Positions 1 through 10,693 are shown, counted from the first letter of the stretch. The stretch is 64,000 nt of DNA from Odiellus spinosus (GCA_963920705.1 OY987230.1:3844001-3908000), one strand, 5' to 3'. Notes: generated by a model not told the origin, from the sequence alone. Made by a program: numbers and translations.

Positions 1-1085
1 AGGATGGTACCAGAGGCTAAAGCTATGCTCCCATATTCTTATGGAACCTGAATGGATTCTTGCTATAACCTATATAATACTCGAAACTACTTACTACATT
101 ACAATTAAAATAATCATTACCGGAATTTGAATTATAAATTAGCAAAAAGCCTATTCCCACCCTACTGCTTGGTGATTGCGAGTCGCGACTCTATGGTCTC
201 TCTCTCTCTCCGATGGGCGATGTTATTGTACGCCTAATCGCGCGACACTACTTGTTTACTAGTCACCGGCATCCACTGACGTCACGAAATGGGAAATACA
301 GGATGTAGCCCCCCCCCCTTTTTTTTGGGCGCCGATTTCTCTCTTCCCAGAACCGGCTCCATAAGCCAACCTTATCGCAGTTTTTTACGAACCTTGACAC
401 TAGCCATCCCTACCGCGTTCTTTCACGGAAAGGTAACTAGATTTGTTACATAGTTCACTGCATATTTCATCCAAAATATTTAACTCGATTTTGCACTACT
501 AAAGCTTAACTAAAGGATTCTTAATAACAAAAATGCCTATCTTTTTATTCCTTAAAGGAAATAACGCTAGGTTGCTTTTAGCCAAGGCCAAGGTTTACGT
601 CATTACCTAAAAATAGCAAAAAAAGTCATCACCACTGACTGGCTCGAGTAATTTGGACTCTTCCTCGATATTTTGAGTCGGGAGAGAGAGGACGGCCGCG
701 CTTGACTACATTGTTTCCCCTCCCAACTCCGGAATTTATTCAAAGAGTGCGGTTGCGATTTCACTATTTACTCTCGAATCAGAATCTGCAATTTAATTTG
801 ACTCGGCCTTTGCTAATAGCATTAAGCTACGGGGTGTTGTTTACTTTTAGGAAATAAAGAGATAGACTTTTGATAATAGTACAAACTCAATGCACTTTCG
901 AAGTTATACTCTCCCTTTGAACTTGGGAGTAAAACTAATTCAAGAATTTTGGCGAGATTTTAACCACTGATTACGTGTAGATTTTCTCAAATTTTTACTA
1001 GTCTGGAAATAGACTTAAATTTAATACCAGTTCTTTATTACACCATTTATATCCCCCGCTTTTGATGATAAGTCCGGGACGACAC
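1..1085. other. AT-rich stretch, nothing recognised
   Basis: No coding frame, RNA gene or repeat structure could be recognised here. It contains a short CT run near 198-213 and a C-run followed by a T-run at about 310-327. Confidence 0.5.
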
Positions 1086-1090
1086 CGCCC

Positions 1091-1320
1091 AAATATTTCG
1101 CCCAAAATTATCTATTCCCATTTCGCCCAAGGCATTTTTTGCCCAAAATTATCTATTCCCATTTCGCCCAAGGTATTTTTTGCCCAAAATTATCTATTCC
1201 CATTTCGCCCAAGGCATTTGTCGCCCAAAATAATCTATTTCCATTTCGCCTAATCCTACTTTGCCCAAACTTATTATTTGGCCCCAAATTATCGATTCAC
1301 AATTCGCCCAAACTAAATTT
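1091..1320. repeat. 41-bp minisatellite (arm 1 of an inverted pair)
   Basis: The unit, built around GCCCAAAATTATCTATTCCC and TTTCGCCCAAGG, starts at 1100, 1141, 1182, 1223 and about 1263, so the period is 41 bp and the last copies are diverged. The TTTCGCCCAA word is the reverse complement of the TTGGGCGAAA word that dominates 1536-1735. The two arrays therefore form a loose inverted pair around 1321-1535. Translated frames here are only repeat. Confidence 0.85.
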
Positions 1321-1321
1321 A

Positions 1322-1341
1322 TTAGGTTAGGTTAGGTTATC
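1322..1341. repeat. short TTAGG run
   Basis: About three TTAGG units sit at the inner edge of the minisatellite. TTAGG is the usual arthropod telomere repeat, so this is used only as a hint about the organism. Confidence 0.6.
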
Positions 1342-1376
1342 AAATAAAGTAAATGGTTCTTTAGATACATCAAAAA

Positions 1377-1499
1377 GTGCGTGCAGAAATAATTAAACGG
1401 GCCCGAGGAACCGATCAAAAGGAAATTGTTCCCGAAGGCTTACCTTCTCTGTATCAAGCTAAGTCAAGTCTCTACAGATGTCGAAACACATCCAACTAA
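1377..1499 (+). pseudogene. MULE transposase fragment between inverted arms
   Basis: The frame from 1377 reads about 40 codons to a stop at 1497-1499. It contains a leucine-proline segment followed by SSLYRCR. That closely parallels the LPEF...SSMYRCRTKNLPPNP segment between the FLYWCH finger and DDE domain of the transposase at 9464. After the stop a shifted frame continues with a PTNAETRGD-like segment. It is far too short to be active. It lies between the two inverted minisatellite arms, so it may be what remains of the element those arms belonged to. The family call rests on this internal similarity only. Confidence 0.5.
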
Positions 1500-1535
1500 T
1501 GCCGAAACCCGAGGAGACAGATTAATCTTAGGAGT

Positions 1536-1735
1536 GGATTGGGCGAAATGAGAAATGGACGAAATGGGAATTTGGTGATATGGCATTGGGCTAAATAGGA
1601 TTGGGCCAAACGGGAATTCGGTGAAATGAGATTGGGCGAAATGGGAATTAGGTGAAATGAGATTGGGCAAAACGGGAATTAGGTGAAATGAAATTGGGCG
1701 AGATAAAATTGGGCCAAATGGGGGTAGACCTTTGC
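1536..1735. repeat. 31-bp minisatellite (arm 2, inverted)
   Basis: GATTGGGCGAAATGGGAATT-type units start at 1630, 1661 and 1692, giving a 31-bp period that becomes irregular upstream. Words such as TTGGGCGAAATGGGAAT are reverse complements of words in the 1091-1320 array. The arms share vocabulary but not period, so they diverged separately. Confidence 0.75.
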
Positions 1736-1916
1736 CACAACAAACTGCACAGTCCAACGCTGGCGTAATGGAAGACAATTTTTAATTGAAAAAAATCTTA
1801 AAGCTGGAAATCTCAAGAAAGATGGAATAAATCTAAGAAAGTTGAGAGAAATGTCACTATAAGTTTGTTTCTCCGTTCATTTAAAATACTTAACATCCTA
1901 TCTTTATTCGGGCTTC

Positions 1917-2310
1917 AGTTCCATTGCGCCGAATCCCATTCGACCGAAAACTCCGCACTTTGGCGGATTCGGTCCAATGGGACTGTCCCATTGAACCGAA
2001 AAAGCCGCACTTATCCGGGTTTAATATTCGGTACATTGGGACATGATCTTTACTTAAATATACCCGATGAAAATTAAATTATAAATTTAAAGGAACGCAA
2101 AGATTGAATCTTTGAAAGCAAAAGATCTGATTGACTAATAATAATTTAATAATCAAGTAAAATGAGCACTAGGTCCAAATATTTGGTTAAATATTAAGCA
2201 AAGTGTAATGTTTAGAATAACAAAACCTTTTTAAATCACAGTAATTTATTTTTAAAAAGCAAATTGCCTATTTTTATTTACATTTTAAAGTCATATTGAT
2301 TGCGTCAAAA
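1917..2310 (+). repeat. Dispersed hairpin-headed repeat, family A copy 1
   Basis: A palindromic head (CCCATTCGACCGAAAA ... TTCGGTCCAATGGGAC, with a CCGCACTT word in the loop) is followed by an AT-rich body. The body has recognisable landmarks: CCGATGAAAAT, GCAAAGATT, ACTAATAATAATTTAAT, AAATGAGCAC and ATTGCC.TTTTTATTT. The same order of landmarks occurs at 8866-9225 and inside each 1834-bp unit (about 33998-34930). No protein is encoded, so it resembles a non-autonomous element. Confidence 0.7.
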
Positions 2311-3061
2311 AGGTTCGGCTGCAATTTTTGGGAATTTGCTTTATATAATTCCTAAAAGTTATACCTCTGGAAACAAAATATTTTTAATCAATTTAGACTT
2401 TAACGACATAAGTAAAATTATCAAAACTCGCTATAATCTTACAAATTCTTTGTGGTTAATTATTATATTTACAAATTAAAGCTCGTAGAAATTTTTTTGG
2501 TTCTGACCAATTGCTGATTCCTAGCAAAATTCTAGCTAACCGAAAGAGGTGTCTGTTAGAAATATTGTTAAATGTTTGTTCTCGCGATAATTTTATACGA
2601 CATTTTAATGGCAACAGCAACTAACTCTTCTCGAGAAATCTAACACTGTAAAATTTCATCAAAATGGATTAAGGCTTAGGGAGTCTTGTATGAGACTAAT
2701 AATTGATGGTAAATTACCTAAAAAATGTGAGATCTGTTATTTTTTAAGCATATTAAAACAGTCCAAATCGTTCAAAAATATTTTGTTATAAGTGTCTTCA
2801 AACATAAGTATCTTTCAAATTGCACGATAAAATTTGTTTAACTGTTGAGATTAAAATATACTTTGTAGTAAAACGTATGACTAGATGACAATATTCAAAC
2901 CCCCAAGTAAATAATACTGGTTATCGACTAATTTGGCCTCGGGGAATTCAGAAACAATTCTTTAAAAACTCTACGAGCAGCAGAAATGTCTGTAATACGC
3001 ATTTGAAATTTTAAAATTTCCATAATAAAATCCCATTAAGTTTCTAACCTATCCTAATCTT
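2311..3061. other. AT-rich stretch, nothing recognised
   Basis: No open frame of note, no repeat unit and no motif could be identified. Confidence 0.5.
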
Positions 3062-4597
3062 TCCTTAAAGATTACCAGATGGACGGCGTAGCCGTAGCCC
3101 AACGGATAAACTAGTTGGAAGGATGGAGTAATTTGAGGGATTAACTAACCTAACCTAGACTTACCTTACCTAAAATATTACAAGAGTGACGGGTTAGCCC
3201 AAGCTAGGGATTAACTAGTTGGAGGGATGGGATAATTAGAGCCATTAACTAACCTAACCTTACCTTAAAGATTACCAAATGGACGGGGTAGCCCGAGGGA
3301 TTAACTAGTTTTAGTTATGGACTAATTTGAGGGATTAACTAACCTAACCTTATCTAAATATCACAAAAAGGACGGGCTAGTCCGAGCTAGTCCGAGCTAG
3401 GTATTATATAGTTGGAGGGATGTGCTACTTTCAGGTATTAACTAACCTAACCTCACCTCACCTTAAATATTACAAGATGGACGGGGTAGCCCGAGGAATT
3501 AACTATTTGGAGGGATGGGTTAATTCGAGGGATTAACTGAACTAACCTAACCTAAAATATTACAAGGGTTAGCCCGAGCTAGGGATTAATTTGTTAAAGT
3601 AACGGACTAGATCATGCGATTAACTACCCTAACCTAACTGTACCTTCAAAGTTAGAAGAGGGACGGTCGAGCCCGAGGGATTTACATAATCGAATCTTAA
3701 ATTTTATAATCATCGACAAAAAATGGGCATGGAAGGCGAAACAATTCTTTAAAGCAAGAGAACATAATTCAGGAGACCAGAAGTATGTGGCCGTTTATTT
3801 AACTCGCTGACATCAACTTCCGTTTCGCCTATCCTATTTAACATTCTAAATCTTTACTTTAATTTTTAAATACTTCAGTTCCGTGACTATGATGTGCTTT
3901 AGATAATTAGGCAACTACTTAATAGCAACGTCATTAAGTAATATTAATGACGGTGCTATTAGGTAGTTTGCCAATTATTAAAGTCTGGATCTAAAGCATA
4001 TTCTAGTCGCAAAATGCAAGTATATTAAAAAATAAAGTAGAGATTGAGAACGTTCAACTTAAAATTTCATGTACAATTGAGCATTTGGCATGTCCAACTC
4101 AAGTGATATTTATTCCCTAGACCTTTCATTGTGTAATATTCTTACACAGACATAATAGATTAAATTAGCCAGATTTCTAGGAAATGCGATTTAAATTCAA
4201 TCGCTTTGGGTTTATTCAAGTATTCTACGCAAAAGATCGTGAGAAAGAGGTCTATTATCACCGAAATATAGATGAGAAACGATTGCCAAAATACTCAAAG
4301 ACGACACCATCGCGCAAGCTAGAGGGTTCACCACAATTCTAAACTCTAACGTAAATCACCCATTGGTGCAGTGCATCTACGAGTACCGAATCTGTAAATC
4401 TCGCTTATATAGACCGAGAAGAGATATATTGTTAAAGTTAAAAAAACCAAATGATAAGAAAATCTGGCCAACTTTTTAATTACGGTGAATTAGGGTTAAT
4501 TTAATGGAATACTCATGATATAATATAATAGACGGCTAAAGAGGGCTACCCTAGTAGAAAAACCCAGTGAATGCAATTTTCAGTTAACGATAAAAAA
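3062..4597. repeat. Satellite-bearing repeat, copy 1
   Basis: The left part (3062-3670) is a satellite whose two monomer types alternate. One has TTAAAGATTACCAGATGGAC and the other ATATTACAAGAGGGACGGG, and both end in GGATTAACTAACCTAACC. The right part (3670-4597) is unique-looking sequence that matches 50112-51058 nearly base for base in order: GGGCATGGAAGGC, CATAATTCAGGAGACCA, TGTGGCCGTTTATTTAACTC, AAGATCGTGA and GAGGGCTACCCTAGTAGA. Similarity stops at about 4597 and about 51058, which defines a shared right boundary. Confidence 0.85.
3896..3997. repeat. Nested inverted repeat (deleted copy)
   Basis: GCTTTAGAT ... ATCTAAAGC ends enclose arms rich in TAATAGCA.CGTCATTAA and its complement. 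The left arm lacks about 11 bp present in the equivalent structure at 50326-50437. Because both copies of the host repeat carry it, this small palindrome inserted before the duplication. Confidence 0.65.
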
Positions 4598-4639
4598 TTA
4601 GTTAAGGCTTCCTAAGATAAATCTAGAATCGTTTTACGG

Positions 4640-5226
4640 TGATTCAAGTAAGTGGCTTTGTTTTTGGGATTTACTCGAGTCAACAATTGATCAAAACGAA
4701 TCACTGTCAAAGGTAGATAAATTTAGTTATTTAAAATCGTATCTAGGTGCGCCTAGCGGCGAAGTCAATAGCCGGGTTAGCTTTAACTGGAATATATTAT
4801 GACAAAGCGGTTGGCATTTTAAAAGAGAGATTTGGTAGCGATGATATAATAATTAATGCACACATGAACAATATTACGAATTTAAATCCAGTATAACGTT
4901 CCTCGGATCTGGCAGGGTTGCGTACATTCTATGACCATTGCGTTGTCGAAGTAAGGAATTTAGAGTCCCTAGGATTGACGACTGATGGGGGTTTCCTGCA
5001 TCACATAATCACGAAGATGATCCCGTATGATCTAGCACTAGAATATAGCAGAAAACTAGACAGAACTAGCAAATTGGTAGTAACCAATCTATTGGAATTC
5101 ATTCTCAAAGAATTAGAGAGCAGAGAGCGAGCGCACGTGTTCACCAAATTGGACGAGAAGGCCTCAGAAGGTAGCGGCAAGGAGCATTTAAGAGATAATA
5201 GTTCTAGGGAAAATAAAGGCAAGTGA
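4640..5226 (+). pseudogene. Bel/Pao retrotransposon gag (DUF1759-like) fragment
   Basis: Three adjoining frames carry the Gag core of Bel/Pao LTR retrotransposons, which forms the cytoplasmic particle that packages element RNA. The first (from about 4640) has SKWLCFWDLLESTIDQNE and FSYLKSYL. The second (from about 4786) has a YYDKAVGILKERFGSDD segment. The third (from about 4900) has LRTFYDHC, NLESLGL, PYDLALEYSRKL and a LLEFILKELESRERA helix. Frame changes near 4785 and 4892, plus a stop at 5224, show that it is dead. The zinc-knuckle part of the same gag lies past the insertion at 5242-6037. No LTR was identified. The same helical segments are seen in the copies at 21.7-22.3 kb and at the right edge of the window. 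Confidence 0.8.
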
Positions 5227-5241
5227 TTTGAAAGGTATAAC

Positions 5242-6037
5242 CAAAAGGGGATAGAAAGTAAAAAGGGAGCTACTGGGCTTTGAGTCTAGAACCTGTAATA
5301 TGGAGAACTACTGATCTCCCCTCTGAATTCCCAGCCCCCCTTATTGGCGTAAGATCTTTTTGTGCCGTAGCACTAAAATATGAGCGAAGAGGCCGAAAAA
5401 TAGTTCTAATGCCAACCAAGAAGTACAGCGTCAAGAAGTAGTTTCTCTAGGGAATATATTTTAATAATCTGCAGTTTTAAAGAAATAAATATAATAATCT
5501 TAATAACATTAACTATAATTGTAATATTTTTGTCCCAAAAATAAATATCCTTATGGTAAATCTACTTGGACCACGAATGCAAAAAGCTAAAATAGCCACC
5601 AGGCGCATCATCTTCATGTTTTCTAAAGTATATTATACTGGCCATTCGTATTAATAATTAAGTTTTTCAAAGTAACTTTAGCCTCCATATGATTTAATAT
5701 ATTTTTCCTTAGACCAGATTGATCAATCACGCAATTATCACAATTCCTAATCACATCCGCGAGGTCGGGACTTCCATGTTTAACTAAGCCTATGCAAAAT
5801 GCTTCTCTTTAAACTAGCAGACGATATTAATCTTTCCGGCCGATAGGTTCGCTACAATCGGAGAACTACTTACGGGAGAGGAAAAAAATCGATATTGTAG
5901 TGAGGTTAGAGTCATCGTGATTGGCCAAAATATAGGGGGGAAGGGGGGAAGTATTTTGTTCTCCATATTTCAGGATCTCTGCAGCTAAAGGCTTGTAGTT
6001 TAGGGAGAGGCGCCCTTTTTACTTTCTATCCCCTTTT
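5242..6037. mobile_element. Non-autonomous TIR element inside Bel/Pao gag
   Basis: The ends are inverted repeats. The left end starts CAAAAGGGGATAGAAAGTAA and the right end is its near complement, ending CTATCCCCTTTT. Similarity continues inward for about 100 bp, including AATATGGAGAAC. Each end is flanked by the same 8-bp word GGTATAAC (5234-5241 and 6038-6045), a target-site duplication of the length made by hAT-type elements. The element has no coding capacity. It separates the gag core (4640-5226) from a zinc-knuckle remnant (6101-6195), so it inserted into the retrotransposon. Confidence 0.75.
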
Positions 6038-6079
6038 GGTATAACTTATAACAAAAACCAAGAAAAACAACGTCCTTAG

Positions 6080-6195
6080 CCTAAGAGGAGATCACATGTC
6101 CAGAAATTGTAATTCAAAGGTACAATGCAAATTCTGGGAGAGGCGTCATCACACCGCGATGTGTGAAACCAGAGATAAGGAAGAGAGAGTAAGAA
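6080..6195 (+). pseudogene. Bel/Pao gag zinc-knuckle remnant
   Basis: The frame through 6101-6195 reads an HMSRNC...VQCKFWERRHHTAMC segment followed by charged residues. This is the second half of a CCHC knuckle and the CxxC...HH...C knuckle typical of Bel/Pao gag-protease polyproteins. The first cysteines of the leading knuckle have been lost. It continues the gag fragment of 4640-5226 and ends exactly where the foldback element of 6195-7138 begins, so the protease that should follow is absent. Confidence 0.7.
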
Positions 6196-7138
6196 ACAAA
6201 ATGGTGAAGCCCATCGGAATAGCTAGACCCATGACATTGTAAAAGAGGCTGAAAAGAATGATGTTATAGCAGGGGCTTGTTATGCATATGCATAAACGCT
6301 CTTTGAACAATTTGAATCGCGTTTCGAGATTCCTTTAAACACGAAGTTGCGTAAAGTTTTTCAAATCATGTTTTTCAAAATTCATGTTTTTCAAAAATCA
6401 TGTTTTTCAAAAATCATGTTTTTCAAATCATGTCTTTCAAATCATGTCTTTCAAATCATGTCTTTCAAATCATGTCTTTCAAATCATGTCTTTCGTGGTA
6501 GAAGGTATATATACGAATTTTATTGGAGATTCAAGCGCCGTGGTGATGACGTCTTCTTCCGACGTCACACACAGACAGAACCTCTCCGTGAACTAAAAGT
6601 TCACTCTGAGAGGTAAGAAGTCGAAAGGTTTTTCCGATTCGAGGTCGTAACAGACAGAACCTCTCCGTAAACTAAAAGTTCACTCGGAAAGGTGAGAGCA
6701 CGAAAGATTTTTCGATTCGATGACGTATTTAGTCTTCTTGCACGACGCCAACGCCCACGCCGCAGTGAATACAGTACCTAGACCCCACTAGGGTTGGGTT
6801 TGAAAAATTTATTTATATTTAACCATGGTCAATAAATTTAACATTAAAGATGGTTTGAAAACATGATTTGAAAAACATTTGAAAAACATCATTTGAAAAA
6901 CATGTTTACTCACAAGCGGGGATATTCGAATGTACGTCATTTCCAATATATCGCATCAAAAACGCTCGCGGTCGGGAAATTTCCGACACTTCGTGTTTCA
7001 AGAAATCTCGAGACGCCATTCAAATTGCTTAAAGAGCGTTAATGCATGCACGCCCCTCCTATAGCATCATTTCTTACAGCCTCTTTTACAATGTCGGGGG
7101 GGGGGTCTAGCTATTCCTATGGTCTTCACCATCTTGTT
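6195..7138. mobile_element. Long-armed foldback element F1
   Basis: The left end AACAAAATGGTGAAGCCCAT and the right end ATGGTCTTCACCATCTTGTT are inverted. The arms match inward through GTAAAAGAGGCTG, the ATGCAT block, CGCTCTTTGAACAATTTGAA, the CACGAAGTT block and a minisatellite of 14-16-bp CATGTTTTTCAAA units (6360-6495 on the left, degraded near 6855-6905 on the right). The centre (6520-6830) carries two hairpins of the form CCTCTCCGTGAACT-loop-AGTTCACT.GAGAGG at 6581-6613 and 6660-6692, and a CTAGACCCCACTAGGGTT block. No transposase is present. Confidence 0.8.
6353..6495. repeat. 14-16-bp minisatellite in F1 arm
   Basis: About nine units of TCATGTTTTTCAAAA, changing to TCATGTCTTTCAAA, are arranged head to tail. 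Proteins read from this interval are repeat translations only. Confidence 0.85.
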
Positions 7139-8865
7139 ATTTTCCCCCTTTTTGGCAATGCCCCATCATCCTTGGATATAGAAGGCAACGGAAATGCGGT
7201 AGACTCCGCCCCAACGAAAAAAAAACCGGCGGCGGCTTGACCGTGTTATGTGAGTTTCGACGGGTTAAGCCATGTACTGCGGCGTTTGTCGTCACGTGGT
7301 CAGCGGCCGACTGCCGTGTCGCGTCTCGAGCCTAGGCAGAATTTTTACCTCCCCGACTAAACTTCAATGGGAGGTTTTATACTCGTCGTATCTGTGTGTG
7401 TGTGTGTCACTTCCTGTCACGGATATCACGTGACCGAGCCAAAAGTCTAGAGACTTTATCATACCAGCTTATCGTTCAATTCCGTTTAACTCCTTTAAGC
7501 GTGGCTGCCACATTAGTCTCAAGCGTCGTGCAATGATATGCAACAGGACGTCTCCAAATTGCATATTATCATCTTCCACCATCCTTTTTACGGTCAAACC
7601 TCGATGCTGGACAGTTGAAGGCGATTATACGCAATGGGACGGCTCCCACTGTTATAATTACCTCCGACCATCCCCACACCAAGGTCCAACCTCCAGTGTC
7701 CGATCTCAGCGGGCCATACTAGCGAGGTGTCCCTCACATCAACCTCCCACTCTCCAAACATCGCCCCACCAATGGGTAAATTAGCTTTGCATACCAAGCG
7801 CCTAGAGATCAAGAATCGTCTAGACATGGAAGGGAGGGGGTTTTCCTCCCAACTCCATGGCCACATTGCTCGATTAACAAAGCCCTTCGAAGGGTTTATA
7901 TACTACCTTTATGAAGTGAACGTAAATGAGCCTTATGGTGTGATATAGTTTAGGGAAATGAAACGCAATATTTATTTATATTAAAAATATCAAAATGGTT
8001 CAACTTAATCTAATTAATAATGTAGCCGAAAAATCAATTTAAAATTCGAGGTAGTTTAGAAGATATTTAAGAAATTGTCCAAAAATTTAAAGAAATTTCA
8101 CCGTTTTATAACCAGCTTGAGTTGGCACCACACGCAAAGCTGTTTTGCATATATCATTTAGTCCAAAAAGCAATGGTTTAGGCTAAGGCTTGCTGCAAAC
8201 TTGGGATGGATTGAAGAATCTAAATAAAGGTACGTTTACACGGGCATCCAAGATAGAAACGACATAAGATTTAAAGCTGAGGCGGATTGATACAAAATGT
8301 TAAACCTCTTAAGAAAAATTATAGTCGTGAAAACTCCCCTTGGACAGAAGTACAGTAGGTTTCCCGTGTTTAAAAAACAACAATTTTGAATAAAAAATGG
8401 ACATCTGATGTTGGAAAAAAAAAATAGGCTTCAGTTTTCTCCACTATAAAACCCAAGAAATATTTCCGATTATTTTCATAATCAAAAGAAGCCGCGTACA
8501 GTGAACTTCGTTAGCAGACCAGGAGACAAGACGAGACCAGACGAAAGAGAGCTATAATGACTTAAGTGAGAAAATCAACCAGCGCAGAATGTCATCACCA
8601 TTTGAAGTCAACAGAGCAGCGACACGGCTTTCATTTATCACCAGAAAGAGACGGTATGGCTACGAAGAATTGAAACATGCAAGCAGAGAGTGTTTTCGGA
8701 CTCGACATATGAGACACTTACAGTCAGTAAAAGCTCTACAGTTCTTAATACGGCCTTGTTATTCTAAACATAAAAGGAGCTATTCAAGTATAAATATTAA
8801 CGGTATGGTAATTAGTCTATTTTCAGTCTTCAAGATATTTTTTTTATCATAGGAGTGGAAACTAA
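7139..8865. other. Unassigned interval with a TATA-preceded small ORF
   Basis: A GT microsatellite lies at about 7389-7407 and a GC-richer patch at 7225-7340. At 8589-8852 (+) an 87-codon ATG frame follows a TATAAAA word at about 8443 by roughly 145 bp, which is promoter-like spacing. The peptide is basic, matches nothing I recognise, and could be chance. No further feature was seen. Confidence 0.3.
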
Positions 8866-9225
8866 CGCTCCTGTCCCATTGAACCGAATCCCAATCGACC
8901 GAAAAACCCGCACTTTGGCGGATTCGGTACAATGGGACAAGAATCTTTGCTTAAATATAACCGATGGAATTTAAAAAAAAATTAAATTCCCGGGATTGCA
9001 AAGATTCATCTTTGCGAGCAAAAGATATGGTTGACTAATAATAATTTAATGGCCAAATAAAATGAGCACTTGCCATAAATTATTTTGAGAAATATTTACG
9101 AAAACTTATTGTTTAGAAAAACAAAATATTTTTAAATCTCCCAAATTTAACTTTATAAAAGGAATTGCCCATTTTTATTTGTATTTTTAAGTCAGTTTCA
9201 TTACGTTTCAATGTTTTTTCTGAAA
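8866..9225 (+). repeat. Dispersed hairpin-headed repeat, family A copy 2
   Basis: It begins with a compact palindrome, GTCCCATTGAACCGAATCCC ... GGATTCGGTACAATGGGAC, with CCGCACTTTGG in the loop. The AT-rich body then repeats the landmarks of copy 1 in order: TTTAAATTCC, GCAAAGATTCAT, GACTAATAATAATTTAAT, AAATGAGCAC and TTGCCCATTTTTATTT. It lies just upstream of the MULE pseudogene in the same orientation as the other copies. Confidence 0.7.
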
Positions 9226-9463
9226 CTATCTAACCTAACCAAACCAACCCAAAAAATTCTACCCAAGTAAAATAACACAGAAAGCGAAATTTTTCCATGA
9301 TTGATAAAAAACAAGCTTATTTATAATAGGAACAGGTAAAGTCACGTGCTCTTTTCAAAGCGAAATAAAAATATAACACTGTTTTAATAACAATGTCTAA
9401 AAATTTAGATTCTTATATAAATACCGATATTCTGATGTTTAACTTTATACACTGAAGTCGGTT

Positions 9464-10693
9464 ATGGAGCGAATTGCTAATAAGGGAGGTTTTCTGTACA
9501 TCTACCAGGCGTATTTATTTAACTTAAATAAACGAAAAGGGCAGTCGTGTTATTTCACGTGTAGAAATAAGCTATGCAGTGTTAAGATCACTACTTTCGA
9601 TGGCGTAGTTCAAGGTACTGTCCCTGAACATGAAGTTCATGAATCGGACACCAAAATTATAATGCAAATAAAGGCAAAGAACAAAATGCTAGCAGAAGTA
9701 GACGGATATTCTAACAACAGGAAACGAATTCGTGCGATATATTCTGAGACTTGCTTAGATGAAAAGAGGGAAGCTATGTCTTCGGGGGCTTCTGAATTGG
9801 AAACACACGCCATGCTGCCGGAGTTTAAAAGAGTACGTTCATCGATGTACCGTTGTCGCACCAAGAACTTGCCTCCAAATCCACAAAACCGGAAGGACAT
9901 CCAAATTGAAGGACGCTGGGAAAACGTCGGTGACTCTGACGAAAAGTTTTTGCTCATTGATGATGGAACTGATGACAAAATCACTTTCGCAACAAGTGAC
10001 TTTTTCTCTTTGCTATGTGAAGCACAATCCGTGTTTATGGACGGCACTCACTATGCGTGCCAAAAACAGTTCAGCCAACTTTATATTCTACATGTAACGG
10101 AATTATGTTACTAATTGTATACGCCTTGCTACCAGGTCACTCCAAAATTATATACTCTCTAATGTTCACACTAATTATTAAAGCAGCTACCGCAAAAGGC
10201 TCGTCTTTCTCGCCATTACAATTTCACATAGATTTTGAGAGCTCCATGATATCTACAATAATGGACGTATTCCCAAATTCAACAGTCAAAGGATGCTATT
10301 TTCATTACACCCAAGCTATTTGGCGAGCCGTCAATTCAAAAAACCTTGCAGCCGAGTACAAAGCTAATGAAAATATCCGAAACATGGTTCGCTGCTTAAT
10401 GGGTCTTGCGTTGATTCCGCTGGAAGATCACGATGAAATTTGGCTTGCTTTACAAGACACCTTCCCAACTGATAATGTAAAAGTAGTTGCATTTCTGGAT
10501 TATTTTGTCAACACTTGGTTACAAAATAGCCTTCACCCACCAGCTTTCCAATTGCGCACAAACAATCATTTGGAGGGTATGATGCTTGAAATTGGACAAT
10601 GATATCGGAAAACCTTCAAAACCAGCTAATAAAAAATATATTGAATTCAATCAAATTACATCAACTCTGTTTACAATTACCAAGCCGATATAA
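9464..10693 (+). pseudogene. Mutator-like (MULE) transposase with FLYWCH finger, frameshifted
   Basis: This encodes a DDE transposase that would excise and integrate its own element in the nucleus. The first frame (9464-10114) begins with a FLYWCH-type zinc finger: cysteines in YFTCRNKLC, then HEVH, at about residues 28-65. A linker SSMYRCRTKNLPPNP and the first catalytic aspartate in FMDGTHYAC follow. The second frame (in use from about 10098) has LLIVYALLPGH, the second aspartate in FHIDFESSM, the conserved VKGCYFHYTQ segment and the glutamate in NNHLEG. Switches near 10098-10112 and near 10580, with a third frame ending about 10693, break it. All three catalytic acids are still readable, so it decayed fairly recently. 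Terminal inverted repeats were not identified. Confidence 0.85.

Noticed and set aside
6353-6495. CRISPR-like short direct repeats (also 54405, 59868, 44640)
   Set aside because: Repeats are contiguous with no unique spacers and lie in eukaryotic foldback arms or minisatellites.
9637-10047. 136-codon minus frame under the MULE
   Set aside because: It is the antisense shadow of the transposase, which has clear family motifs.
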